NCBI RefSeq assembly: GCF_900604535.1
Contig: NZ_UWOT01000001.1
Coordinates: 310,001-374,000, forward strand
Length of the DNA: 64,000 nt
From: Romboutsia_E sp900604535
GTDB taxonomy: Bacteria > Bacillota > Clostridia > Peptostreptococcales > Peptostreptococcaceae
Direction of reading: 5' to 3'
Below are positions 16,634 through 25,067 of the stretch, piece after piece. A program made the position numbers and the translations under genes. The notes below the pieces were generated by a model, which did not search any database, was not told where the DNA came from, and saw only the letters and a program-made list of their open reading frames with translations. Numbering within the stretch: position 1 is the stretch's first letter; each line of letters starts with the position of its first letter.

Positions 16634-18604
16634 TTAAAAATATATATCTGAAAGTTCAGCTATTGTATTTTTAGTTTCTATATTTGAACTATATATTATT
16701 TTTGATGATTCAATTTTCTTTATAGGTAACTTAATAGTAAATTTGCTTCCTTTTTGATATTCTGATTTTACATCTATAGATCCATTATGTAAATCTACAA
16801 ATGATTTTACTATAGCTAATCCTATACCACTACCTTCATTTAGTCTTGTAAGGCTATCATCTATTTGTACAAATTTTTCAAATATTTTCGATAAACTTTC
16901 TTCTTTTATTCCTATACCTTCGTCTTCTACGCTAAAAATTAAATTATCTTCTTCTATTCCTATATGAGTTAAGATTGTTCCTTTATCATAAGAAAATTTT
17001 ATTGCATTTGAAAGTAAGTTAAGTATAATTCTTTCTATCTTATCTATATCTACTGCCATAATAAGCTCTTCTACATCAGTATCTAAAATTAAGTTTAAGT
17101 TTTTATTTTCAGCAAATGGAACTACTGAAAGAACAGTATCTTCTATAAGACTTATGATTTCTGTATTTTGAAGGTTTATACAGCTAGAACCCTTATCTGA
17201 TTTTGTAACATCTATAATATTATTTATAAGTCTTATTAATCTTGAAGAGTTTTGTTGTATCATATTAATATTAGAAATTAAACTTTCTTTGTTTATTTCT
17301 CCTTTAATTTCAAGATTTCTCTTTATAAGTTGTGATGATGATGATATTACATTAACGGGTGTTCTTAATTCATGACTTATATTAGTTATAAAATTACTTT
17401 TAGCTTCATTGGCCTTTTCAGCTATTTCTTTAGATTCCTGTAACTTTTTATTTATATCTTTATTTATTTTTTGTTGATTAATTAAAAATGCTATTATTAA
17501 ACAAAGTATAAGAAATGTAATAATAGCTGTAATAAGCTCTTCTGTATAAGCGTCTATAAATTCTTCTGCTTCATATATATATTCAGCATCGTCAGGTAAT
17601 TGTAACTTACTTATAAAGTTTTTAGTCATTTGTTTTTGATTAAATATTAAAGTACTAGTTTCCTTACCTTCTACTAAACTGTTATATTTACCAGTAGATT
17701 CTAGAGAATCCTTTACTACCTCTCCTGTAACCTTACCCATCTTGTAAAAGTCTGTAGTATATCCACCTAACATTCCATATTCTATACCTTCACGAATAGT
17801 TGTAAATATTGGTGCATTGGTTACATTTTTTATACAATTCAAAATTTGATTAGCTGACCATAGTTTTGTTTCTGTATTTTTTACATCCTGTGATGAAGCT
17901 GAACTATTTGGCATATAAAATAATATAATGTCTTTTCCTTTTGAGTATTCTGATAAAGCATCCTGTAGTTCTTCTTCACTCTTAAATCCTAGCGTTTTAT
18001 TTTCAAACTTCAACCTTGGAAATTTTTCCTTTAATGAATAAAATTCATCAATTTCTTCTTTATATATATCTTCAGGTCCTGTAATTAAGGTCAAAGTTTT
18101 CATACTTCTAGTATTTCTATATATTTGACCTATAATATTTACATTATCTACAATAGGCTTAAACTCTTTAATTACACATTCAATCCCATTATTCTTTGAA
18201 TATTCAACTATTCTTTCATCTAATACACTGGATAAAAATAACTTACTTTCCCCAAATAATTCTTTATGTTTTAACCCAAATGAACTAGCAATATCATCAA
18301 CAAATACAACTGCATCAAAATCCGGATACACCTCAAGTTTATATTTTAATAAGGAGTAAAATGATTCTTCTCGCTCTAATTTTGGATATTTAAATGTATT
18401 CATATACTCATAGTATATTTCATAATCATCTCTTAAAAAATCATCAAACCCATGCATTTGACTTTGAGTACCTGTATATGTAGGAGATCCTGAACTTATA
18501 TATAAAACTTTTTGCCTATTTTCTGCACTAGCATCTGTGCTGCTTAGAAATACAAATAAATACACTAATAATACCTTTATTATTTTACCTTTTATCTTTT
18601 CCAT
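16634..18604 (-). CDS. Sensor histidine kinase with ABC substrate-binding-like sensor domain
   Basis: 656 residues. It has an N-terminal signal/anchor helix (about 7-25). An extracytoplasmic domain resembling the ABC_sub_bind family spans about 30-345, with VLYISSGSPTYTGTQ at its start and IFTTIREGIEYGMLGGY near its end. A membrane helix lies at about 357-382. The kinase core has the phosphoacceptor histidine in SHELRTPVNVI (about 418), the N box LNLLSNAIKFS, and the G boxes VEDEGIGI and GSGIGLAIVKSF. It is a hybrid of periplasmic-binding-protein sensing and class I kinase output. No response regulator gene is adjacent, so it is an orphan kinase here. Confidence 0.88.
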   Translation of the reverse strand: MEKIKGKIIKVLLVYLFVFLSSTDASAENRQKVLYISSGSPTYTGTQSQMHGFDDFLRDDYEIYYEYMNTFKYPKLEREESFYSLLKYKLEVYPDFDAVVFVDDIASSFGLKHKELFGESKLFLSSVLDERIVEYSKNNGIECVIKEFKPIVDNVNIIGQIYRNTRSMKTLTLITGPEDIYKEEIDEFYSLKEKFPRLKFENKTLGFKSEEELQDALSEYSKGKDIILFYMPNSSASSQDVKNTETKLWSANQILNCIKNVTNAPIFTTIREGIEYGMLGGYTTDFYKMGKVTGEVVKDSLESTGKYNSLVEGKETSTLIFNQKQMTKNFISKLQLPDDAEYIYEAEEFIDAYTEELITAIITFLILCLIIAFLINQQKINKDINKKLQESKEIAEKANEAKSNFITNISHELRTPVNVISSSSQLIKRNLEIKGEINKESLISNINMIQQNSSRLIRLINNIIDVTKSDKGSSCINLQNTEIISLIEDTVLSVVPFAENKNLNLILDTDVEELIMAVDIDKIERIILNLLSNAIKFSYDKGTILTHIGIEEDNLIFSVEDEGIGIKEESLSKIFEKFVQIDDSLTRLNEGSGIGLAIVKSFVDLHNGSIDVKSEYQKGSKFTIKLPIKKIESSKIIYSSNIETKNTIAELSDIYF

Positions 18605-18740
18605 TTTTATTTATCCCTTTATTATACATTTAACGACTATTTTCTATTATATCAAAAAAAGAAATTTATGGTTAATCAAAATTATAAAAATTCAAAAAAG
18701 TTTGAGTTTCCTAAATTATAAAAAATAATATTTTAAAAAT

Positions 18741-18776
18741 AAAAATAGGCGTAATATTAATTACACCTATTTTTAT
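18741..18776 (-). terminator. Terminator of the ABC exporter operon
   Basis: On the minus strand the stem AAATAGGTGTAAT / ATTACGCCTATTT is followed by T residues, just after the stop codon of the second exporter gene. Confidence 0.8.
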
Positions 18777-18780
18777 AAAA

Positions 18781-20601
18781 TTATATACTTAATCCACTTC
18801 TAAATTGACTATTATATAAGTTAGCATAGAATCCATTAGACTCAAGTAACTTATCATGATTTCCTTCTTCTATTATCTCTCCATCTTTTAGAGCAAGAAT
18901 CTTATCTGCATTTCTTATAGTACTTAATCTATGAGCAATTATGAAAGTAGTTTTTCCTTTCATTAAGTTAACCATAGCTTCTTGTATTTCAACTTCAGTT
19001 CTTGTATCTATTGACGAAGTTGCTTCATCAAGTATAAGTATTGATGATTTTGAAAGTATCGCTCTTGCTATTGCAAGTAACTGTCTTTGACCTTGAGATA
19101 AGTTACTTCCATTATCAGAAAGTACTGTATCATATCCATCTTCAAGTTGCATTATAAAATGATGTGCATTGGCAAGTTTAGCAGCCTTAATTATTTCTTC
19201 ATCACTTGCATTTAAGTTTCCATATCTTAAGTTTTCACGAACACTAACAGAGAAAAGATAAGTATCTTGTAATACAACTGCTACTGATTTTCTTAAACTT
19301 TCCATGCTAAAATCATCTATGTTTTTTCCATCTATAGTTATAGTACCACTATCAATGTTATAGAATTTATTTAATAAGTTTATAACAGTAGTTTTACCAG
19401 AACCAGTTGGACCTACTATTGCTATAGTTTGACCTTTATTAGCATCTAAACTAATTTTATTTAATATCTTTTTATCTTTATTGTAAGAGAACTCTACATC
19501 TTTTAATTTGACTTCACCTTGTAAGTCATTTACATGTATTGCATCTTCTTTATCTTTTTCTGGATTTTCATCCATAACTTCAAATACTCTTTCAGCACCA
19601 GCTAAAGCTCCTTGAAGTGAGTTTGATATATTAAGAATTTGATTTATTGGTTGATTGAAGTTTCTCATATAAAGTATTATTGAAAATACTACACCAACTG
19701 TTATATTCATTCCTTTTAATATAAATACACCACCACATACTGCAAGTACTAAGTATGTTAAGTTGTTTATAAAGTTATTTAATGGTCCCATACAACCTGA
19801 AAGTACATCTGCAAGTATTGCACTTTTAGTTATACTTTGATTTATGTTATTAAATTCTTCTTTAACATTTTCTTCTTGACCAAATAAAAGTACTGCTTTT
19901 TGACCAGATACCATTTCTTCTATATATCCATTTAGTTTACCTAAGTCTCTTTGCTTTTTTATAAATAAAGGTTGAGTATATTTCATTATGCTTCTTGTTC
20001 CAAATATTGTTATAGGAACAGTTAGTAGTCCTATTATTGTTAAACTGGGACTTAACATAAGCATTGCTATAAGCATACCAACTATATTTATAACTCCTGA
20101 TATTAACTGAGTTATACTTTGAGATAAAGTCATATTTATATTGTCTATATCATTTGTAAGTCTACTCATTAAATCTCCACTTGAGTGAGTATCATAGTAG
20201 CTTAATGGTAAGTGTTGCATTTTTGAATATAAATCTTTTCTTATATCTGCAGAGGTTTTTTGAGCTATACTAACCATTAATCTATTTTGAATAAATGTAG
20301 ATACGGTTGCTACAACATACATTCCTATAAGCACAATACAAATTCTATATAAACCACTTATATCTCCTACTGCTATATACTTATCTACTATATCTCCATT
20401 TAATTTAGTTCCTAATATACTAACGATTGTTGTTATTACACAGAATACAAATATTAATACTAAAGAACCTTTTTTACCTCCTATATACTTTAATAACCTG
20501 TTTATTGCTTCTTTTGGGTTATTTAATTTTTCATTACTTTTTACCATGTGCATTCCTGGACCTCTTCCAGGTCTATCTAAAGAAATTCCTTTACTAGACA
20601 A
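18781..20601 (-). CDS. ABC exporter, fused membrane and ATPase subunit (B)
   Basis: 606 residues. A six-helix exporter domain (about 45-340) is followed by an ATPase with Walker A IVGPTGSGKTTV, Q-loop VLQDTYLF, signature LSQGQRQLL and Walker B SILILDEATSSID. The ABC signature departs from LSGGQ (LSQGQ), as often seen in one half of heterodimeric exporters. The N-terminal 40 residues are a Gly/Arg/Pro-containing cytoplasmic extension. It overlaps the upstream exporter gene by eight bases, so the pair is translationally coupled. Together they form a heterodimeric multidrug- or lipid-type exporter under a MarR regulator. Confidence 0.9.
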   Translation of the reverse strand: MSSKGISLDRPGRGPGMHMVKSNEKLNNPKEAINRLLKYIGGKKGSLVLIFVFCVITTIVSILGTKLNGDIVDKYIAVGDISGLYRICIVLIGMYVVATVSTFIQNRLMVSIAQKTSADIRKDLYSKMQHLPLSYYDTHSSGDLMSRLTNDIDNINMTLSQSITQLISGVINIVGMLIAMLMLSPSLTIIGLLTVPITIFGTRSIMKYTQPLFIKKQRDLGKLNGYIEEMVSGQKAVLLFGQEENVKEEFNNINQSITKSAILADVLSGCMGPLNNFINNLTYLVLAVCGGVFILKGMNITVGVVFSIILYMRNFNQPINQILNISNSLQGALAGAERVFEVMDENPEKDKEDAIHVNDLQGEVKLKDVEFSYNKDKKILNKISLDANKGQTIAIVGPTGSGKTTVINLLNKFYNIDSGTITIDGKNIDDFSMESLRKSVAVVLQDTYLFSVSVRENLRYGNLNASDEEIIKAAKLANAHHFIMQLEDGYDTVLSDNGSNLSQGQRQLLAIARAILSKSSILILDEATSSIDTRTEVEIQEAMVNLMKGKTTFIIAHRLSTIRNADKILALKDGEIIEEGNHDKLLESNGFYANLYNSQFRSGLSI

Positions 20602-22324
20602 CTTTTAGCACCTCCTCACCTAATTGTGAAACAGCTATACTTCTGTATATGTCATTTCTTCTTAGTAATTCATCATGTGTTCCTATATCTGAAATTCTTC
20701 CATCATCCATAACTATAATCTTATCTGCATCCATAACTCCAGATATTCTTTGAGCTATTACAAGTACTGTAGAGTCTTTCATTCTATTTTTTATAGAATT
20801 TTGAAGTTTAGCTTCTGTTGCCATATCTAATGCACTTGATGAATCATCCATTATAAATATTTTAGGGTCTCTTATTAAAGTTCTAGCAATTGATAAACGT
20901 TGCTTTTGTCCTCCAGATAAGTTTTTCCCCCTTTGTTCTACTTCACTTTTATAAGTATTTTCTTTGTTCATTATAAACTCATAAGCTTGAGCATCTTTGG
21001 CGCTACTTTCCATGTCTAAGTTGTTTGCATCATTTTTTCCAAATCTTAAGTTACTTTCTATAGTTCCTCCAAATAATATACTTTCTTGAAGAACTATACC
21101 TATGTTATCTCTAAGATGATTTAATTTTATATTTTTAATATTAGTTCCACCTATTAAGATTTCACCTTCTGTTGCATCATAAAGTCTTGGAATTAAGTTT
21201 ACAAATGAACTCTTTCCACAACCAGTTGAACCTATAATTCCTATAGTTTCTCCTTGTTTAGCTTTAAATGATATATCTTCTAATACATTTTCACTGTGCT
21301 CATTGTATCTAAAGTAAACATTTTTAAACTCTATATCAAAGTTTTCTACATCAACATTATCTTCTTTATCTTTTATACTACTTTCAGTTTCAAAAACTTC
21401 ATTTATTCTAGTAGTTGATGCACTTGCTCTTGAAAATGTAAGCATTATATTTATTACCATAACTACAGAACCCATTATTTGAAGTAAGTAATTTATAAAT
21501 GCCATTATCTTACCAATTTCAAGGTCTCCATTATTAACCATATTTCCACCAAACCAAAGTACTGCTACTACTGTTAAGTTCATTATTAATGTAGCGATTG
21601 GCCAAAGTATTAAGTTCATATTTTGTGAAGCTATACTTTCATTAGTTAAGTTGTCATTAGCTTCATTAAATCTTTCACCTTGTGTTTTTTCTATAGCAAA
21701 TGCTTTTATAACCTTAACACCAAGTATACTCTCACGCATTACTGTGTTTATGTTATCTATTCTTTGCTGTACTGATGTAAATAGTGGCAATGATTTTTTT
21801 ATTATAAATAAAATTGAAACAAGTATTATTGGTAATGCTACTATGAAAATACTTGCTAATTGTTTACTTAAAATTATAGCCATAACTAAACCACCTATTG
21901 CTGTAAGTGGCGCTCTTACCATCATTCTAAGTGACATATTCATCATCATTTGAAGCTGAGTTACATCATTTGTAAGTCTTGTTATTAATGAGGATGTTTT
22001 TAATTTATCTAATTCTAAGAATGATAAAGTTTGTATCTTATTAAATAGACCTTCTCTTACACCTTCTCCTAATTTCATCGATGCTACTGCTGCTAAATAA
22101 GAACATGCTGCTCCTGCAAATAATCCTATTACTGCAACAATTACCATCTTTATACCTACTACTAATACGTAATTTAAATCGCCATTAGCAACACCAATAT
22201 CTATTATATTTGACAAAAGCGTTGGTTGTAGTAAGTCCATTGCAACTTCTAAGCACATTGCTAAAGGTGCTAAAATTGCACATACTACTGCTGAACCTTT
22301 TAGATATTTCAGTAATTTTATCAA
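20594..22324 (-). CDS. ABC exporter, fused membrane and ATPase subunit (A)
   Basis: 576 residues. A six-helix membrane domain (about 10-310) is followed by an ATPase with Walker A IIGSTGCGKSSF, Q-loop VLQESILF, signature LSGGQKQRLSIA and Walker B IFIMDDSSSALD. The Walker B ends DD rather than DE, so the catalytic glutamate is replaced by aspartate. This marks the degenerate site of a heterodimeric exporter such as BmrC/BmrD-type pumps. It lies 26 bases after the MarR gene and overlaps the partner subunit. Confidence 0.9.
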   Translation of the reverse strand: MIKLLKYLKGSAVVCAILAPLAMCLEVAMDLLQPTLLSNIIDIGVANGDLNYVLVVGIKMVIVAVIGLFAGAACSYLAAVASMKLGEGVREGLFNKIQTLSFLELDKLKTSSLITRLTNDVTQLQMMMNMSLRMMVRAPLTAIGGLVMAIILSKQLASIFIVALPIILVSILFIIKKSLPLFTSVQQRIDNINTVMRESILGVKVIKAFAIEKTQGERFNEANDNLTNESIASQNMNLILWPIATLIMNLTVVAVLWFGGNMVNNGDLEIGKIMAFINYLLQIMGSVVMVINIMLTFSRASASTTRINEVFETESSIKDKEDNVDVENFDIEFKNVYFRYNEHSENVLEDISFKAKQGETIGIIGSTGCGKSSFVNLIPRLYDATEGEILIGGTNIKNIKLNHLRDNIGIVLQESILFGGTIESNLRFGKNDANNLDMESSAKDAQAYEFIMNKENTYKSEVEQRGKNLSGGQKQRLSIARTLIRDPKIFIMDDSSSALDMATEAKLQNSIKNRMKDSTVLVIAQRISGVMDADKIIVMDDGRISDIGTHDELLRRNDIYRSIAVSQLGEEVLKVV

Positions 22325-22350
22325 TTCAATCTCTCCTTACTTATTAAAAT

Positions 22351-22794
22351 TTACTCTTTGTGCTTAATTAAATTGTCATGTAATTTATTTAATATTTTTA
22401 TAGTTTCTAACTTTTCTTCTTCACTAAAACCTTCAAAGCAAATATCATCTAACTCTAAAAATACTTTTTCAACTTTTTTTTGTGCATCTATACCCTTTTC
22501 TGTTAGAAATACATTTAAGATGCGCTTGTCATTAGCATTTCTCTCTCTATATATAAGTCCTTCTTTTTCCATTCCTGCTAATATACTTGTAGCTGTAGCT
22601 GGTTCTATCTTGCAATACTTTGCTAATTCTCTTTGACTACAACCTGAATTATTAACTAAGAAATCTAAAAGCCTTGGTTTACCTTCTGTTAAGTTTACTT
22701 CTTTAAACATGTGACTAGCTCTTTTTTTATGAGCTCTATGTAATTTCATTAAAGTAGAATGTAATGTATTTGGTCTTATATGATTTTTTTTCAT
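22351..22794 (-). CDS. MarR-family transcriptional regulator
   Basis: 147 residues with a winged helix-turn-helix: NNSGCSQRELAKYCKIEPAT (recognition region, about residues 43-62) and wing ERNANDKRILNVFLTEKG, the MarR D-x-R motif. The frame opens upstream at 22842, but the ATG at 22794 is preferred: GGAG lies eight bases before it, and the extra N-terminal codons overlap the operator. It is the first gene of the exporter operon, so it probably represses its own operon until a drug-like ligand is bound. Confidence 0.9.
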   Translation of the reverse strand: MKKNHIRPNTLHSTLMKLHRAHKKRASHMFKEVNLTEGKPRLLDFLVNNSGCSQRELAKYCKIEPATATSILAGMEKEGLIYRERNANDKRILNVFLTEKGIDAQKKVEKVFLELDDICFEGFSEEEKLETIKILNKLHDNLIKHKE

Positions 22795-22827
22795 TTGTTT
22801 TACTCCATTTCTAAAATTAATTAGATG

Positions 22828-22840
22828 GCTAATCATTAGC
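22828..22840. promoter_or_regulatory. Candidate MarR operator
   Basis: The perfect 13-base palindrome GCTAATCATTAGC lies just downstream of the -10 box and upstream of the MarR start. MarR-family operators commonly occupy this position. Confidence 0.6.
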
Positions 22841-22855
22841 ACTCTAACGTTTAAT

Positions 22856-22884
22856 ATAATATCATAATAAAATTGTATTGTAAA
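22856..22884 (-). promoter_or_regulatory. Promoter of the MarR-exporter operon
   Basis: The -35 TTTACA (22879-22884) and -10 TATTAT (22856-22861) are separated by 17 bases on the minus strand, close to the vegetative consensus. The palindrome at 22828-22840 lies just beyond the expected start site. Confidence 0.7.
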
Positions 22885-23380
22885 TAATTATCATTTCTAT
22901 TATTATGTTTTATTCAACATGTATATTTTACCTAATATATATAATATAGTTATACTTCCTATTATAAATAAAAGAAATAGTAAAATTTATTACATTTGTT
23001 TCTGTAATAAATTGACATTTAGCTAATATTAAAATACTATTCTATTATAGACAAGCTTAAATCTCAAAAAATTTTTAATGACCTAATAAATTCTAATCTT
23101 ATCTAAAATAAATCTTAAAAATAAATACATCATTTCAGTTATGCTTTATATTTCAGACAATAAAAATAAATATTTTCATCACAATTTATATGACTATAAA
23201 TATGAATATAGTAAATAATACAAAATAAGAAAATGTATATCTTAATTTATATATATTTCTATTGTTGTGCTTTACTTGTTTATAAATTATATAGTCATAC
23301 TCATAGATTATTTTTTTAATAGAAGCCTTAATAGGATAAGTTATGAAGGCTTACTTTTATTACTAAAGAGGAGAAAGAAT
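22885..23380. other. Long intergenic stretch between MarR and DUF4097 genes
   Basis: About 500 bases. It holds the MarR operon promoter and operator at its left end and a strong plus-strand promoter at 23012-23040. The rest is very A/T-rich with only a small hairpin near 23322-23352. I see no open frame with a good start and no known RNA motif. Confidence 0.6.
23012..23040 (+). promoter_or_regulatory. Strong sigma-A-like promoter with a long untranslated leader
   Basis: The -35 TTGACA (23012-23017) and -10 TACTAT (23035-23040) are 17 bases apart. The next good start codon on this strand is at 23381, so the transcript would have a leader of about 330 bases. That leader is very A/T-rich; apart from a hairpin AAGCCTT / AAGGCTT (about 23322-23352) I see nothing in it. 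Confidence 0.5.
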
Positions 23381-24286
23381 ATGAGAAGAAGATTTAATAT
23401 TTTTAAAATGATTTTTTGTTCTGCAATAACACTTGGTTTAGTTTGTGTTTTCACAAATTCAAAAGATTCCCAGCAAGAAGTTTTTAGTGCTATAAAATCT
23501 AATTATATTAATTATAGTAAAGATTTAAACGTTGTATCTGAAAGTAAATTAAGCTTAAAAAATATAAATGACATAAATTTAGACCTAGATGTTGATGATG
23601 TTACATTCCTTGAAAATACAGAAGATAAAATTAAAATAGTTGAAAAATGCAATAGAGAGTTATCTGAAAAGGAGCAATTAAAAATAGAAGAAGGCGATAA
23701 TTCAATAAATATTTACAGAAATTCAAAACTAGATATAAATTCAGTTGCTAAGTCATTTAAAAGAGAACTTTTAATTTACTTACCTTCTTCTTATAATAAA
23801 AACTTAAATGTTACTCTTTCTATTGGTGATATTAATTTTACATCTGATTTAAACTTAGAAAATCTTGAAATTTATTTATCTACTGGAGATGTTAATATAG
23901 ATAAAAATGTAAATTGTAAATCATTTATAGCTGAAAGTAGTACAGGAGATATGAATATAAACTACTTATCTGCAAATAGTTATGGTATAGGGTTAAATAC
24001 TGGTTCTGTAGATGTTTCAACTTTACTAGGTCAAGGGTATATAAATATTACTACTGGTGATATAAAATGTGGTATCTCTAATTTAACTGGAAATACAGAA
24101 TTATCATCAAGTATAGGTGATATTACTGTTAATATACAAAAGGAAAATAAATTTTTACTAGATACTTCTTGTGATATAGGTGAAGTTGATACAGACTTCA
24201 AGTCTAATAGTATTGGTAAAAATCCTAAAAATATATTAAAAGTAAAATGTGGATGTGGGGATATAAAAATAAACAAAAATTATTAA
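23381..24286 (+). CDS. DUF4097-like beta-repeat protein with N-terminal membrane anchor
   Basis: 301 residues. A basic start and one hydrophobic helix (about residues 8-26) form a signal anchor. The rest is a repetitive beta-rich domain with recurring short units such as LSIGDINFTS, LSTGDVNIDK, SSTGDMNINY, NTGSVDVST, TTGDIKCG and SIGDITVN, roughly every 20-25 residues. This is the pattern of DUF4097/adhesin-type beta-helical proteins of unknown function. The frame is open from 23267, but GAGGAGAAAG before 23381 and the anchor fix the start there. It ends about 60 bases before the selenoprotein gene. Confidence 0.75.
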   Translation: MRRRFNIFKMIFCSAITLGLVCVFTNSKDSQQEVFSAIKSNYINYSKDLNVVSESKLSLKNINDINLDLDVDDVTFLENTEDKIKIVEKCNRELSEKEQLKIEEGDNSINIYRNSKLDINSVAKSFKRELLIYLPSSYNKNLNVTLSIGDINFTSDLNLENLEIYLSTGDVNIDKNVNCKSFIAESSTGDMNINYLSANSYGIGLNTGSVDVSTLLGQGYINITTGDIKCGISNLTGNTELSSSIGDITVNIQKENKFLLDTSCDIGEVDTDFKSNSIGKNPKNILKVKCGCGDIKINKNY

Positions 24287-24348
24287 ATATCTATAAGCAG
24301 ATTTAGGAATAATACTTATAAATATATTTTTAGAAAGGAATGAAATAA

Positions 24349-24663
24349 ATGAAGGTAACTTTAGATGAAAAAGCTACTCTAGCTTTAAAAGATGTTTTAA
24401 AAGATAAAAATCCTGATGCAAAAATAAGAGTTTATTTTGCAGGCATTGGTTGAGGTGGGCCATCTTTTGGCCTTGCTCTGGATGAGCAAAGAAGTGATGA
24501 TGAAACATATACTGTAGATAATATTCATTTTATAATGAGTAAATCTGATTATATGCAATATGGAGATATGATGATAAAAGACACTGGTTATGGATTTAAA
24601 GTATCTCCTGAAAATTCTAACGATGATGGTTGCGGTGGAGGTTGCTCTGGCTGCGGACATTAA
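24349..24663 (+). CDS. HesB-like selenoprotein, with in-frame UGA decoded as selenocysteine
   Basis: 104 residues if the in-frame TGA at 24451-24453 (codon 35) is read as selenocysteine. The frame continues uninterrupted to TAA at 24661. Context around it is YFAGIG-U-GGPSFGLALDE, the conserved HesB/IscA-like core in which other members carry Cys. The C-terminus ends CGGGCSGCGH. Immediately after the UGA, GGCCA and TGGCC (24460-24474) form a GC-rich hairpin with a five-base loop in an otherwise A/T-rich gene, as expected of a bacterial SECIS element. AAAGGA lies 10 bases before the ATG. The protein is small and soluble, and a redox or metal-handling role is inferred. Standard gene callers would truncate it. 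Confidence 0.85.
24454..24480 (+). promoter_or_regulatory. Candidate bacterial SECIS hairpin
   Basis: GGCCA-TCTTT-TGGCC forms a five- to six-pair stem directly 3' of the UGA Sec codon, within coding sequence. bSECIS elements sit just downstream of the Sec codon and are bound by SelB. The loop lacks an obvious consensus beyond being U-rich, so the call leans on position and protein conservation. Confidence 0.6.
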
Positions 24664-24677
24664 GAAAGGATTATTTA

Positions 24678-24998
24678 ATGATTGCAATAGATGATAAATC
24701 TCTTTTTAATATAAAAAATAAGATAAAAGAACTTAATGGCGTTGGAAATAACATAAGAATTTATTTTTCTGGCGTTGGATTTGAAGGTCCTAATTTTAAT
24801 ATGACTTTAGATTCTCCAAAAGATGATGATTTAGTTTATAAAATAGATGATCTTACATTTTTATTAAGTCAATATGAATATATGCAATATGGTGATATTA
24901 AAATAGACTTAGATGAAAATAATAACATTCATATTACACCTAAAAATATGGAACTTAGCATGTGTTGTGGGCACGGATGTCCAGATTGTCCATATTAA
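24678..24998 (+). CDS. HesB-like protein, tandem paralogue lacking Sec/Cys at the key site
   Basis: 106 residues, 14 bases after the selenoprotein gene and on the same strand. The two align throughout: RIYFSGVGFEGPNF corresponds to RVYFAGIGUGGPSF, and YMQYGDIKI to YMQYGDMMI. At codon 35, where the first protein has selenocysteine, this one has phenylalanine; the C-terminus instead carries CCGHGCPDC. It is therefore a tandem duplicate that lost the Sec/Cys but kept a terminal Cys cluster. AAAGGA lies before the ATG; an earlier in-frame ATG at 24630 lies inside the neighbour and is unlikely. It may act as a partner of the selenoprotein. Confidence 0.8.
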   Translation: MIAIDDKSLFNIKNKIKELNGVGNNIRIYFSGVGFEGPNFNMTLDSPKDDDLVYKIDDLTFLLSQYEYMQYGDIKIDLDENNNIHITPKNMELSMCCGHGCPDCPY

Positions 24999-25001
24999 AA
25001 T

Positions 25002-25038
25002 AAAAAAGTATACCTGCATTTGCAGATATACTTTTTTT
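25002..25038. terminator. Bidirectional terminator
   Basis: The stem AAAGTATACCTGCA / TGCAGATATACTTT, with one mismatch, is followed by T residues between convergent genes. Confidence 0.85.
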
Positions 25039-25067
25039 AATTATTATTACATATATAAAATAATTTC

